Assembly: GCF_003335585.1 (NCBI RefSeq)
Contig: NZ_QBFD01000025.1
Location: 41,625-89,761 of the forward strand
Origin: Sulfitobacter sp. DFL-14
GTDB taxonomy: Bacteria; Pseudomonadota; Alphaproteobacteria; Rhodobacterales; Rhodobacteraceae
DNA length: 48,137 nucleotides
Reading direction: 5' to 3'
Shown one piece after another: positions 31,903 through 40,339 of the stretch; within the stretch, counting starts at the first letter, position 1; every line of letters starts with the position of its first letter. Made by a program: the position numbers and the translations under genes. Below the pieces are notes generated by a model. The model was not told the origin of the DNA. It saw only the letters and a list, made by a program, of their open reading frames with translations, and did no database searches.

Positions 31903-32667
31903 CTACCAGCGGCCCGTCAGGGCGCGCCAGGCAAGGCCGGGATCCGCGGTGGGCAACCGGCCCTCGGCCACCGCCGACGGGTCCCTGATGGCGGTTTTCA
32001 ACACCGCATCCGCCTGCCCCACATGCAGCAATGCCGCGCGGGCGGGTTTCGGCACGGCGCCGCGCCTGGTGCGCGCGCCTTTCAGCCGCTGCTGCGCACC
32101 AAGGGCGAGCGCCCGGACCCCTTCGGCGGTCCCGTCCAGCAGGGGCACCCGGCCCGCCGCCTCCAGTTCCGGAATGGCCAGCAGCCAGGCGGCAACCCCC
32201 GCGCCATATGCGGCATCGCGGATCACGGCCTCATCCGCCGCACCCAGCCTGCGGGCCGCAACCCATGTGAGGTTGCCCGAGGTCTGGTCCAGATAACGTG
32301 CAAAATGATCCGCATCCTCGAATGCGTCGCGATAGACGTCCCAGCGCCGCGCGGCCACCAGCTCATCCAGCAGGCGCGCATCCTCGGCGTCCAACACATC
32401 TGCCAGCGGCGTTGCAACCTCGTGGCGGCGCACCGGGCCACCTTCGGCGATCTCCTCGCAGACATCGCGCCACCATTGCAGGCGCATCTCCGCGATCATG
32501 GTCTCCTGCGTCACCCAGGGGGCGCGCGCCACTTCGACGTTGAAGGCATAAAGCGGGAACAAGACCCGCCGCGCGGGCACCGGGGCTGCCATCGCCGCGC
32601 GAAAACGCGCAGGGTCGCCCCGCTCCACCAATGCGGCGCAGGCGGTCAGATCAGCGTCGAACCCCAT
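31903..32667 (-). CDS. Squalene/phytoene synthase family protein (NDUFAF6-like)
   Basis: The 254-aa product has the trans-isoprenyl diphosphate synthase-like fold: 'RRVLFPLYAFNVEVARAPWV', 'IAEMRLQWWRDVCEEI', and 'YLDQTSGNLTWVAARRLGA'. The DxxxD metal-binding motifs of true phytoene synthases are poorly conserved. This and the short length fit the NDUFAF6/complex-I-assembly-like subgroup rather than a carotenoid enzyme. No crt genes are nearby. It overlaps the methyltransferase gene by one base. Confidence 0.82.
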   Translation of the reverse strand: MGFDADLTACAALVERGDPARFRAAMAAPVPARRVLFPLYAFNVEVARAPWVTQETMIAEMRLQWWRDVCEEIAEGGPVRRHEVATPLADVLDAEDARLLDELVAARRWDVYRDAFEDADHFARYLDQTSGNLTWVAARRLGAADEAVIRDAAYGAGVAAWLLAIPELEAAGRVPLLDGTAEGVRALALGAQQRLKGARTRRGAVPKPARAALLHVGQADAVLKTAIRDPSAVAEGRLPTADPGLAWRALTGRW

Positions 32668-33413
32668 CAGCGGCCTGCCGACCCGGCCCTGGGCAAGGGC
32701 CGCACGAGGCTGAGCAGATAGCCGAACTCTTCCCGGTGCGCGCGCCAGCAGGCGGCTTCCTCTTCCGCCGCGTCCAGCACCTCGGCAAGGGCTGCATCCG
32801 CCCCCGGGCGCAGGCTGGCAATGCGTGCATCGAGCGGGGTGTAATAGCTTTCCCAGGCCGCATCCGACAGCCTGCGGGTCGCGATGGTCTCATAGCCTGC
32901 CGCCGCGACCCGTGCCGCGATCCCTTCCGCATCGGTCATCGCGGGATATTGCTGCCAGTGTTTCGCGGCGCGCGGTGACGGGGTGTCGGTGAACCAGCAA
33001 ACCTCCGAAAAAGCGATCATGCCGCCGGGGCGCAGCGCCCGGCGCCAGGCGGTCAGCGCCTCTGTCACCCCCATGAAATAGACCGCACCGGCGCACCAGA
33101 TGAAATCATATTCGTTGTGGATCGCGGCCATATCGGCGCGCAGCAGCGTCACGCGCGGATCATCCTGCCAGCGCGTCCGGGCCGCGTCGACGAAATGCGC
33201 GGTCTTGTCCAGCGCGGTCACATGGCCCAGTGGCGCAGCTTCCAGCAGTGTCGGGATGTCGCCCCCCGGGCCACAGGCCACATCCGCCACCCGCGCCACC
33301 GGAGCGATGTCCGCCAGGGCGGTGGCCCAGGCCACATCCGCCGCCTCCCCCGGCCCTTCGCGGGGCAGGTCGCGGTGCAATTGGTAAAAGGCGGTCATGT
33401 CATCAGAACGCAT
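32667..33413 (-). CDS. Class I SAM-dependent methyltransferase
   Basis: The 248-aa product contains motif I 'VADVACGPGGDIPTLLE' near residue 42, motif II-type 'VTALDKTAHFVDAA', and 'FIWCAGAVYFMGVTEAL' with 'LRPGGMIAFSEVCWF'. It transfers a methyl group from S-adenosylmethionine to an unknown small molecule. The ATG at 33413 overlaps the end of the upstream hydrolase gene by 11 bases; an alternative ATG at 33398 would avoid most of that overlap. Confidence 0.87.
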   Translation of the reverse strand: MRSDDMTAFYQLHRDLPREGPGEAADVAWATALADIAPVARVADVACGPGGDIPTLLEAAPLGHVTALDKTAHFVDAARTRWQDDPRVTLLRADMAAIHNEYDFIWCAGAVYFMGVTEALTAWRRALRPGGMIAFSEVCWFTDTPSPRAAKHWQQYPAMTDAEGIAARVAAAGYETIATRRLSDAAWESYYTPLDARIASLRPGADAALAEVLDAAEEEAACWRAHREEFGYLLSLVRPLPRAGSAGR

Positions 33414-34383
33414 CTAGGAAACCTTCTATGGCCTGGGCGGTTTCAGGGGCATCGACAATCGCCAGATGGCCAATGTCGGGGACCAGCAGATACCGGCCCT
33501 TGTCGGTCACCGGTTGCATCGTGGGCTGGTAGCGGGCGGCGTCAAAGGCTTCATCCGCCCTGCCCGCCACCAGCAGGAAGGGCGGCAGGGCAGCCACATC
33601 GGCAAGGTAATCGCCGCGCGGAGCATAGGACGCGTTCAACCGGTAGGAATAGGCCGTCGTCGCCGTATCGCCCAGCGGACCGTCGAGCACCGCCTGCGGC
33701 ATGTTGAACTGGATCACTGTGAGGTGGTTCAGCGCCCTGATGCGCGCCGCGTTCAGCATGCTCAGCCCGATCAGCCGCCGGGTCAGCGGCTGTGCCCAGC
33801 CGCCGGAATTGGGCCGCGTGGTCGGGGCATTGTGTTTCAGGAAGGGGGCGAGCAGCACGGCCCCATCCAGCATCCCGCCATGCGCCCCATCGGCAAAGCG
33901 CACCACAAGGCCGCCGCCCGAGGAATGGCCGCCCAGGATGACCCTTTGCCCCGGCTTGCGGCGCGCCTTGATCAGATCGGCCAGGTCGTCCTCCAACTGT
34001 CCGATATAGGCCAGATCGCCGCGCACACCCGGTTTCGCCCCGTGACCGCGCAGGTCCGGCACCAGCACATCGGCCCGCGCGGACAGACGCCGGGCAAGAT
34101 GGTCGAACTGCAACCCGTGCCAGCCGGACCCATGGACCAGCACCAGCAAGGGCGCGTCACCGCGCCCGCTGTCATAGGCGCGGAGCTGCATCCCGAACCC
34201 GTCGCGCAGGGCAAGGGTTTCCTGTGGCTGCGCAGGCGCACTCGCGGCCGAGAGCGGGCCGCTGAAATCCAGGCCCCCCTTGCCACTCAGCCGTGCGGCC
34301 CGCTGCGACGCGATCAGGACCAGGGCAATCGCCCCGGTGACCGCAAGCGAGATTGCCAGAAATTTGACAAGGCTGAAAACCAT
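33403..34383 (-). CDS. Alpha/beta-hydrolase with N-terminal membrane anchor
   Basis: The 326-aa product begins with a membrane anchor or signal sequence (MVFSLVKFLAISLAVTGAIA). It continues as a serine hydrolase: oxyanion motif 'LLVLVHGSGWHGLQF', 'VLVPDLRGHGAKPG', nucleophile elbow 'VILGGHSSGGGLVVRF', and His in 'YLLVPDIGHLAIVDAP'. It resembles monoacylglycerol-lipase or serine aminopeptidase S33-type proteins. It lies five bases after the cimA stop and may be transcribed with it. Confidence 0.85.
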   Translation of the reverse strand: MVFSLVKFLAISLAVTGAIALVLIASQRAARLSGKGGLDFSGPLSAASAPAQPQETLALRDGFGMQLRAYDSGRGDAPLLVLVHGSGWHGLQFDHLARRLSARADVLVPDLRGHGAKPGVRGDLAYIGQLEDDLADLIKARRKPGQRVILGGHSSGGGLVVRFADGAHGGMLDGAVLLAPFLKHNAPTTRPNSGGWAQPLTRRLIGLSMLNAARIRALNHLTVIQFNMPQAVLDGPLGDTATTAYSYRLNASYAPRGDYLADVAALPPFLLVAGRADEAFDAARYQPTMQPVTDKGRYLLVPDIGHLAIVDAPETAQAIEGFLDAF

Positions 34384-34388
34384 GCGCC

Positions 34389-36005
34389 TCAGCCCTTCAG
34401 ATCACGGATCAGCTTCCACCGGATCGCATCCAGCAGCGCCTCGAAGGAGGCGTCAATTATGTTGGGGCTGACCCCCACGGTGGACCAGCGCCGCCCCTGC
34501 CCGTCCTCGCTGTCGATGATGACGCGGGTCACCGCCTCGACCCCGCCCTGGGTGATGCGCACCTTGAAATCCACCAGCCGCATGTCGTCGAGCATCGCTG
34601 AATATTGGCCAAGGTCCTTGACCAGCGCCTTGGACAGCGCGTTGACGGGGCCGCGGTCGCCGTCCTCGTCCATGGATTCACTCACCGACATGCGCTTTTC
34701 GTCGTCGACCTTCACCACCACGACCGCCTCGGAGAGGCTGACCATCCGGTTGTACTTGTTCTTGCGGCGTTCGACCGTGACGCGGTAGCGCTTGACCTCG
34801 AAAAGATCGGGCATCTGGCCCAAGGCCTCGCGGGCGAGCAGTTCGAAACTGGCCTGCGCCGTGTCATAGGCATAGCCGATTGCCTCGCGCGCTTTCACCT
34901 CTTCGAGGATCTGCGCCAGGGCCGGATCGCCCTTGGCCACGTTCAGCCCCGCTTCGGTCAGGCGGCGGCGCAGATTGGATTGGCCCGCCTGATTGGACAT
35001 CGGGATGATGCGGCTGTTGCCCACGGTCGCGGGCTCGATATGCTCGTAGGTGCTGGGGTCTTTCAGGATCGCGCTGGCGTGCAGCCCGGCCTTGTGGGCA
35101 AAGGCCGAGGCCCCCACAAACGCCGCCTGTTTCTGCGGCACCCGGTTCAGGATCTCGTCCAGCATGCGGCTGGTCCGGGTCAAGGATGTCAGCGCCTTGT
35201 GGCTGATGCCGGTCTCGTAGCGGCTGGCATAGGGTTCCTTGAGCAACAGGATCGGGATCAGGGCCGTCAGGTTGGCATTGCCGCAGCGTTCGCCCAGCCC
35301 GTTCAGCGTGCCCTGGATCTGGCGCGCGCCCGCGTCCACCGCGGCCAGGGTGCAGGCCACGGCATTGTCGGTGTCATCATGGGTGTGGATGCCCAGCCGG
35401 TCGCCGGGAATGCCCGCCGCGATGACCTCACCGGTGATCCGCCCCACTTCGGCGGGCAGGGTGCCGCCATTGGTATCACAAAGCACGATCCAGCGCGCCC
35501 CGGCCTCCAGCACAATCCGCAGGCAGGACAGGGCATATTCCGGGTTGGCCTTGTAGCCGTCAAAGAAATGTTCCGCGTCAAACAGCGCCTCGCGGCCCGA
35601 TGCCGTCAGATGCGCAATGCTGTCGCGCAACAGGCTCAGGTTCTCCTCCAGCGAGATGCCAAGCGCGCGGGTGACGTGGAATTCATGGGTCTTGCCCACC
35701 AGACAGACCGATTTCGTGCCCGCGTTCATGACCGCCGCCAGCACATCGTCATTCTGGGCCGAGATGCCAAGACGCTTGGTCATGCCAAAGGCGGTCAGCT
35801 TGGCCCTGGTCTTTGGTGCCGCATCGAAAAAGGCGTTGTCGGTGGGATTGGCCCCTGGCCAGCCGCCCTCGATGTAATCCACCCCCAGCGCGTCCAGCGC
35901 AGCGGCGATCTGGTGCTTTTCCTCGGTGGAGAACTGCACATCCTGGGTTTGCTGCCCGTCGCGCAGGGTGGTGTCGTAAAGGTACAGGCGGGTTTTCGTC
36001 ATCAC
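34389..36005 (-). CDS. cimA: (R)-citramalate synthase
   Basis: The 538-aa product has the HMGL-like TIM barrel starting 'YLYDTTLRDGQQTQDVQFST' (metal and substrate ligands), the second signature 'LGIHTHDDTDNAVACTLAA' with metal-binding His residues, and a C-terminal LeuA-type regulatory domain ('EAVTRVIIDSEDGQGRRWST'). It condenses pyruvate and acetyl-CoA to citramalate for isoleucine synthesis. The length and the N-terminal 'TRLYLYDTTLRDG' separate it from 2-isopropylmalate synthase. Two adjacent ATGs (36005 and 36002) are possible starts. Large antisense frames across this gene are shadows. Confidence 0.93.
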   Translation of the reverse strand: MMTKTRLYLYDTTLRDGQQTQDVQFSTEEKHQIAAALDALGVDYIEGGWPGANPTDNAFFDAAPKTRAKLTAFGMTKRLGISAQNDDVLAAVMNAGTKSVCLVGKTHEFHVTRALGISLEENLSLLRDSIAHLTASGREALFDAEHFFDGYKANPEYALSCLRIVLEAGARWIVLCDTNGGTLPAEVGRITGEVIAAGIPGDRLGIHTHDDTDNAVACTLAAVDAGARQIQGTLNGLGERCGNANLTALIPILLLKEPYASRYETGISHKALTSLTRTSRMLDEILNRVPQKQAAFVGASAFAHKAGLHASAILKDPSTYEHIEPATVGNSRIIPMSNQAGQSNLRRRLTEAGLNVAKGDPALAQILEEVKAREAIGYAYDTAQASFELLAREALGQMPDLFEVKRYRVTVERRKNKYNRMVSLSEAVVVVKVDDEKRMSVSESMDEDGDRGPVNALSKALVKDLGQYSAMLDDMRLVDFKVRITQGGVEAVTRVIIDSEDGQGRRWSTVGVSPNIIDASFEALLDAIRWKLIRDLKG

Positions 36006-36123
36006 ATTGCCCCCCCGATTTCTCTTTTAGGTCGTGCGCACAGCACGACCTGTCCCCGGCCGCCCCCACGGGCGGGGACAAGCCCCGCCCGCGGCCGGGC
36101 AAAGGTCTGCGATGCGGCAACCC

Positions 36124-37509
36124 TCACAACACACCTTCCAGACCGGTGCCGTCAAAACCCGGCGGCGCTTTCAGCTTCACACCATCCTTGCTCATCTGCA
36201 CTTCGATCCCCAGCGCGGTCAGCGCCGTCTTGATCCGGTCCACCTCGGCGAAATCCTTGGTCTCCATCGCGGTGACCCGCGCGTCGCTCAGGAAGGCTTC
36301 GACATCGGTCAGGTCATAGGCCTGTTCCACCGCCCAATCGGGGATCTTGTCGTCCAGGAGCCCCAGCAGCACCAGCGCGCCGCGCAGACCCGCGACATCA
36401 TTCTCGCCCGACAGCCTGTGGCAGAGGGTCAGCACCCCGTGGGAGTTCAGATCATCCGCCAGCAGGTCGACCGCTTCGGCCGGGGGTGCCGTCGTTTCGT
36501 CCCCCGCCACCTGGGTGTACCACTTGCGCAGCACGCGCTCGGCCTCGTCGCGCTTCTTGTCGGTCCAGTCCATCGGCTTGCGGTAATGGGTGGACAGGAA
36601 GACAAAGCGGATCACTTCGCCCGGCACACCCTGCTCAAGCAGATCATTCAGGGTAAAGAAATTGCCCAGCGACTTGGACATCTTGCGCCCCTCTACCTGC
36701 AACATCTCGTTGTGCATCCAGACATTGGCAAAGCCGTGGCCCGCGCATTTCGACTGGGCAATCTCGTTTTCATGGTGCGGAAAGGTCAGGTCATTGCCGC
36801 CGCCGTGAATGTCAAAGGTATCGCCCAGCAGCGCCTCGGCCATGGCGGAGCATTCGATGTGCCAGCCGGGCCGCCCCCGGCCCCAGGGGCTGTCCCAGCC
36901 GGGTGTCTCCGCGTCAGAAGGTTTCCACAGGACAAAATCCATCGGATCCTCCTTGTAGGGTGCCACCTCGACCCGGGCACCGGCGATCATGTCGTCCACC
37001 GACCGCCCCGAAAGCGCGCCGTATTCGGCATAGGACCGCACCCGGAACAGCACATGCCCCTCGGCGGCATAGGCGTGATCCTTGCTGACAAGGTCCTGGA
37101 TCATCGCAATCATCTCGTCGATATAGGCGGTGGCGCGCGGCATCGCGCGGTCATGCTCCGCCCCTTTCAGCGAAGGCTCCAGCGCCCCGACCGCCGCCAT
37201 ATCCTGCAGGAACCAGCGCGTGGTCTCTGCTGTGATCTCGCCAATCGAACGGCCAGATTCGGCGGCGCGCGCGTTGATCTTGTCATCCACATCGGTGAAG
37301 TTGCGCACATAGCTGACGTGACCCGGCCCATAGACATGCCGCAGCAGCCGGTAGAGCAGGTCAAACACGATCACCGGCCGCGCGTTGCCGATATGCGCCC
37401 GGTCATAGACTGTCGGTCCGCAGACATACATCCGCACGTCATCCGCCGAAATCGGCACGAAGTCTTCGCGCTTGCGGGTCCTGGTGTTGTGAAGTCTGAT
37501 TGTCGTCAT
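36124..37509 (-). CDS. cysS: Cysteine--tRNA ligase
   Basis: The start is ATG 37509 ([20 protein letters not shown]), with GAGGAC upstream, giving 461 aa, the normal size. The class I signatures are present: '[20 protein letters not shown]' (HIGN and a zinc Cys) and '[15 protein letters not shown]' (KMSKS). The remaining zinc ligands lie in '[15 protein letters not shown]' and '[11 protein letters not shown]'. It charges tRNA-Cys. Confidence 0.97.
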   Translation of the reverse strand: MTTIRLHNTRTRKREDFVPISADDVRMYVCGPTVYDRAHIGNARPVIVFDLLYRLLRHVYGPGHVSYVRNFTDVDDKINARAAESGRSIGEITAETTRWFLQDMAAVGALEPSLKGAEHDRAMPRATAYIDEMIAMIQDLVSKDHAYAAEGHVLFRVRSYAEYGALSGRSVDDMIAGARVEVAPYKEDPMDFVLWKPSDAETPGWDSPWGRGRPGWHIECSAMAEALLGDTFDIHGGGNDLTFPHHENEIAQSKCAGHGFANVWMHNEMLQVEGRKMSKSLGNFFTLNDLLEQGVPGEVIRFVFLSTHYRKPMDWTDKKRDEAERVLRKWYTQVAGDETTAPPAEAVDLLADDLNSHGVLTLCHRLSGENDVAGLRGALVLLGLLDDKIPDWAVEQAYDLTDVEAFLSDARVTAMETKDFAEVDRIKTALTALGIEVQMSKDGVKLKAPPGFDGTGLEGVL

Positions 37510-37732
37510 CGGTCGTCCTCGGCCATGTCTGGCGCGGGATGCCACATCTGGTTCAGAATGAAAACGACATGAGCACGCCCGCGAGAAATCTCAGCAGGTA
37601 ATAATGATGCGTGTTTTGCATGTCATCGTGGTCATGGGGATGAGGTACGCCCATGATTGCCGCAGGTCAAGGCTGATTGACAAACCGCGCCGCCTCTGCG
37701 CCCCTGCGCGCGTCACAACAAGGAGCGCCGCC

Positions 37733-38911
37733 ATGCAAGCATCACACCGCATCAGCCACATTCTGGGAGGAGGCTCCGACGGATGGGGCGTTTTCACCAA
37801 GGCACGCCGCATGATCGCACAGGGCACGAAGGTCACCGAGCTGACCATCGGGGAACATGACATCCGCACCGCCGCGCCGATCCTGCAGGACATGCACCGC
37901 TCGGCGATCGAGGGGCACACCGGATATGCCGCGGTGCCCGGCACCGACGCGCTGCGTGACCGGGTTGCGGCGCGGGTCACAAGACGCACCGGCGTGCCGA
38001 CCACGCGTGAAAACGTGCTGATCACACCGGGCGGTCAGGCCGGGTTGTTCGCAACCCATATCGCCTGCTGCGATGCGGGTGATACCGCGCTTTTCATCGA
38101 CCCCTATTATGCCACCTACCCCGGCACGATCCGCGGCGCGGGTGCCGAGCCGCTGGCCATTGCCGCGCGCCCCGACGCGGGGTTCCAGCCCCGGGCGGCG
38201 GATATCGCGGCAGTGGCAAAAGGCGCAAGATCACTGCTGGTCAATTCGCCCAACAACCCCACCGGCGTGGTCTACAGCCGTGAAACGCTGGAGGGGATCG
38301 CGCAGGTCTGCACCGATCACAACCTCTGGCTGATCTCGGACGAGGTCTATGACACCCAGGTCTGGAAGGGTGAACACATCAGCCCCCGCGCCCTGCCCTG
38401 CATGGCGGATCGCACACTGGTGATCGGCTCCATGTCGAAATCCCATGCCATGACAGGTTCGCGCTGTGGCTGGATCGTGGGCCCGGCCGAGATGATCGAG
38501 CATCTGACCAACTTGGCCACCCACACCACCTATGGCGTGCCGGGGTTCATTCAGGATGCGGCCGTCTTTGCGCTGGATCAGGGGCCGGCCTTTGAAGCGG
38601 AGGTCGGGGAACCCTTCCGCCGCCGCCGCGCGCTGGCGCATGACATCCTGGCCGGGCAGAATGCCGTCACCCTGGTGCCCTCGGACGGGGCCATGTACCT
38701 GATGCTGGACATCCGCAGCACCGGGCTGAGCGGTGAAGCCTTTGCCGAGGCGCTGCTGGACGCGCATCATATCGCGGTGATGCCGGGGGAAAGCTTTGGC
38801 CGCGCCGCCGCGGGCCACCTGCGGGTGGCGATGACCGTGGATGACAGCCGATTTGGGGAAGCTTTGAAGACACTCTGCGGATTTGCGCAGGAACACGCAC
38901 TGGCGGCTTAG
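37733..38911 (+). CDS. PLP-dependent aminotransferase, class I/II
   Basis: The start is ATG 37733 (MQASHRISHILGGGSDGWGV), with AGGAG upstream, giving 392 aa. The fold type I features are 'NVLITPGGQAGLFATHIACC', 'LLVNSPNNPTGVVYSRE' (substrate-binding Asn), 'LWLISDEVYDTQVW' (Asp-Tyr contacts to PLP) and the Schiff-base Lys in 'VIGSMSKSHAMTGSRCGW'. A C-terminal Arg in 'AAAGHLRVAMTV' would bind the substrate carboxylate. It transfers amino groups between amino acids and 2-oxo acids; the specific substrate (for example aspartate or aromatic amino acids) is not clear. Confidence 0.9.
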   Translation: MQASHRISHILGGGSDGWGVFTKARRMIAQGTKVTELTIGEHDIRTAAPILQDMHRSAIEGHTGYAAVPGTDALRDRVAARVTRRTGVPTTRENVLITPGGQAGLFATHIACCDAGDTALFIDPYYATYPGTIRGAGAEPLAIAARPDAGFQPRAADIAAVAKGARSLLVNSPNNPTGVVYSRETLEGIAQVCTDHNLWLISDEVYDTQVWKGEHISPRALPCMADRTLVIGSMSKSHAMTGSRCGWIVGPAEMIEHLTNLATHTTYGVPGFIQDAAVFALDQGPAFEAEVGEPFRRRRALAHDILAGQNAVTLVPSDGAMYLMLDIRSTGLSGEAFAEALLDAHHIAVMPGESFGRAAAGHLRVAMTVDDSRFGEALKTLCGFAQEHALAA

Positions 38912-38959
38912 GCTCGGAGCGCAATGACCGCTTCGAGCCCGATCTAACATGAAGCACAA

Positions 38960-39100
38960 GCCGGGCCATCGCCTGCCCGGGGTGGGCGATGCTGACTTAT
39001 GTTTATGCCACTTTATTTCTCAACCGTGATGAGCCCCATCGGGGACACGCCCAGCCTCACTAAATCGCCTACCCGAGGGGCGGGCAGGCGATGGCCCGGC
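38960..39100. repeat. 20-bp perfect inverted repeat with 101-bp spacer
   Basis: GCCGGGCCATCGCCTGCCCG (38960-38979) is the exact reverse complement of 39081-39100. The symmetry and size are compatible with a MITE-like element or a remnant of one. No transposase is present. Confidence 0.7.
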
Positions 39101-39120
39101 GCCTTCGGCTTGTTCCGGGC
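39085..39120 (+). repeat. 36-bp repeat, copy 1
   Basis: The sequence from CAGGCGATGGCCCGGCG onward is identical over 36 bp to the reverse complement of 48102-48137. Diverged similarity continues for about 35-40 bp further in both copies. Confidence 0.85.
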
Positions 39121-39262
39121 ATGGGTGCCAGTGATCGACGGCCGCTCCATCCGCACAGCCGACATTCATCGCAACGAGGTCCCGAAGTTTCCTCCGGGAG
39201 CTGGTTTCGTGTGATCGGGCTGTCTTAAACGGCTCTCAGTCCCGCATTGCATCATCTAATGC

Positions 39263-39290
39263 AAAAGGCCGGGGCAAAACCCCGGCCTTT
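39263..39290 (-). terminator. Terminator of the outer-membrane protein gene
   Basis: AAAGGCCGGGG and CCCCGGCCTTT pair perfectly around a short loop, about 22 bases after the stop of the minus-strand gene. It has T-runs on both sides and could work in both directions. Confidence 0.85.
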
Positions 39291-39312
39291 CTCTGGCGCG
39301 ATGGCCAGGCGC

Positions 39313-39912
39313 TCAGAAGCGCAGGGAGCCGCGCACGGTGAAGGTTGTCGCATCCGCGTCCGCGCCGGCGACACCGCCGATATCGTCGAACTTGTGATGC
39401 AGCACTTCCGCACCGACGGTGTAGCGGTCGGTGATCTTGTAGGTCGCGCCGATCCCGGCAAACGGGCCGGTTTCATCGCCCAGCGAGGTATCGGCACGCG
39501 CCGCACCGGCGGTGGCGTAGATCAAGGTATTGCCAAGGTCGTAACCGCCCTTGAACTTCAGCCGGGCCACGGAATCGACATTGGCCGCACCGTTGTTCAG
39601 GTCGATGTCGGTCTTGTCATAGTCCAGTTCGCCACCGATGACATAATTGCCCAGGTCATAGTCGTAACCGGCGTGGAAACCGTAGGTGCCATTGTCACCA
39701 TCCAGCACGCCCGGACCGTCGACATCGCCATACCCCAGTTGCAGACCGGTGTAGAAGCCGGTCCAGTCACCGGAAACCGGGACCGGCGCAGGTGCGGGCG
39801 CATAGACCGGGTCTTCCACCACGGGTTCTGCCAGGTTGCCGGCATAGGCGGCACCGCCCATGGCTGTGCTTGCGGCAAGTGTGATCGCGCTGATCTTGAT
39901 AAACTTGTTCAT
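39313..39912 (-). CDS. Outer-membrane beta-barrel protein (OmpA/Omp25-like)
   Basis: The 199-aa product starts at ATG 39912 with AAGGAG upstream. It has a signal peptide ending near AYAG and a Pro-Ala-rich linker ('VYAPAPAPVPV'). An eight-strand barrel follows, with alternating aromatic residues ('DWTGFYTGLQLGYGDVDG', 'GTYGFHAGYDYDLGNYVIG', 'YTVGAEVLHHKF'), ending in Phe as expected for the BAM signal ('TTFTVRGSLRF'). It is an outer-membrane structural or adhesion-type protein common in Rhodobacterales and Rhizobiales. Confidence 0.9.
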   Translation of the reverse strand: MNKFIKISAITLAASTAMGGAAYAGNLAEPVVEDPVYAPAPAPVPVSGDWTGFYTGLQLGYGDVDGPGVLDGDNGTYGFHAGYDYDLGNYVIGGELDYDKTDIDLNNGAANVDSVARLKFKGGYDLGNTLIYATAGAARADTSLGDETGPFAGIGATYKITDRYTVGAEVLHHKFDDIGGVAGADADATTFTVRGSLRF

Positions 39913-40207
39913 GTTCTGCTCCTTGGCATTGTCTTTTGTTCATCCCGCGTGATGCGCGGTTGTTGGATGAACCCGGAACATAGGTATCGGTTTCGCAATG
40001 TCTGCTCACACGCACGTGATGGGCTGGAAGTTGCGCAATTCGCCATTTCGGTTCGGCTGGTTTCAGCTTGGGGCAAAAAACGCCCGGAACCTTTCGCTGC
40101 ATGGGCAAAATCATGCCGCGCCTGCACGGGTCGCAAACAGGCCGCGCGGTCGTAAACGGAACAGACGGGCAAGGGCGCGCTTTGCACGATGGGGCAAGGG
40201 AGAGGCC

Positions 40208-40300
40208 ATGAACGCTGATCTGTGCATCATTTCACGCATCATCCGCACGATCGGGGCGGAACGTGGTCGTGCAGCCCGCGGCGCGCCGCGGCGGCGCTGA
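40208..40300 (+). CDS. Putative 30-aa leader ORF upstream of the mttB-like gene
   Basis: A strong ribosome-binding site (AGGGAGAGG) precedes ATG 40208. The ORF encodes MNADLCIISRIIRTIGAERG and an Arg/Ala-rich tail, ending 39 bases before the mttB-like start. The N-terminal half is hydrophobic-amphipathic and the C-terminal half is very basic. It may be a regulatory leader peptide or a small protein. The evidence is only the ribosome-binding site and the position. Confidence 0.4.
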   Translation: MNADLCIISRIIRTIGAERGRAARGAPRRR

Positions 40301-40339
40301 CCCCCGCCTGCCCTGCACCTCTTCCACCGGAACATCACC

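Larger units (their letters stand above)
38912..39312. other. Intergenic region with inverted and dispersed repeats
   Basis: This 401-bp stretch contains a 20-bp perfect inverted repeat (38960-38979 and 39081-39100), a 36-bp block (39085-39120) repeated in reverse at the window's right end, and the terminator of the outer-membrane protein gene. No convincing gene; the frame at 38999-39214 is not conserved between repeat copies. Confidence 0.6.

Noticed and set aside
31903..32667. Carotenoid biosynthesis phytoene synthase
   Set aside because: The protein is short, the metal-binding Asp-rich motifs are weak and no other crt genes are near; an NDUFAF6-like role fits better.
34605..37572. Long plus-strand frames opposite cimA and cysS
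   Set aside because: Both enzymes have diagnostic signatures on the minus strand; the opposite frames lack any recognisable domain.
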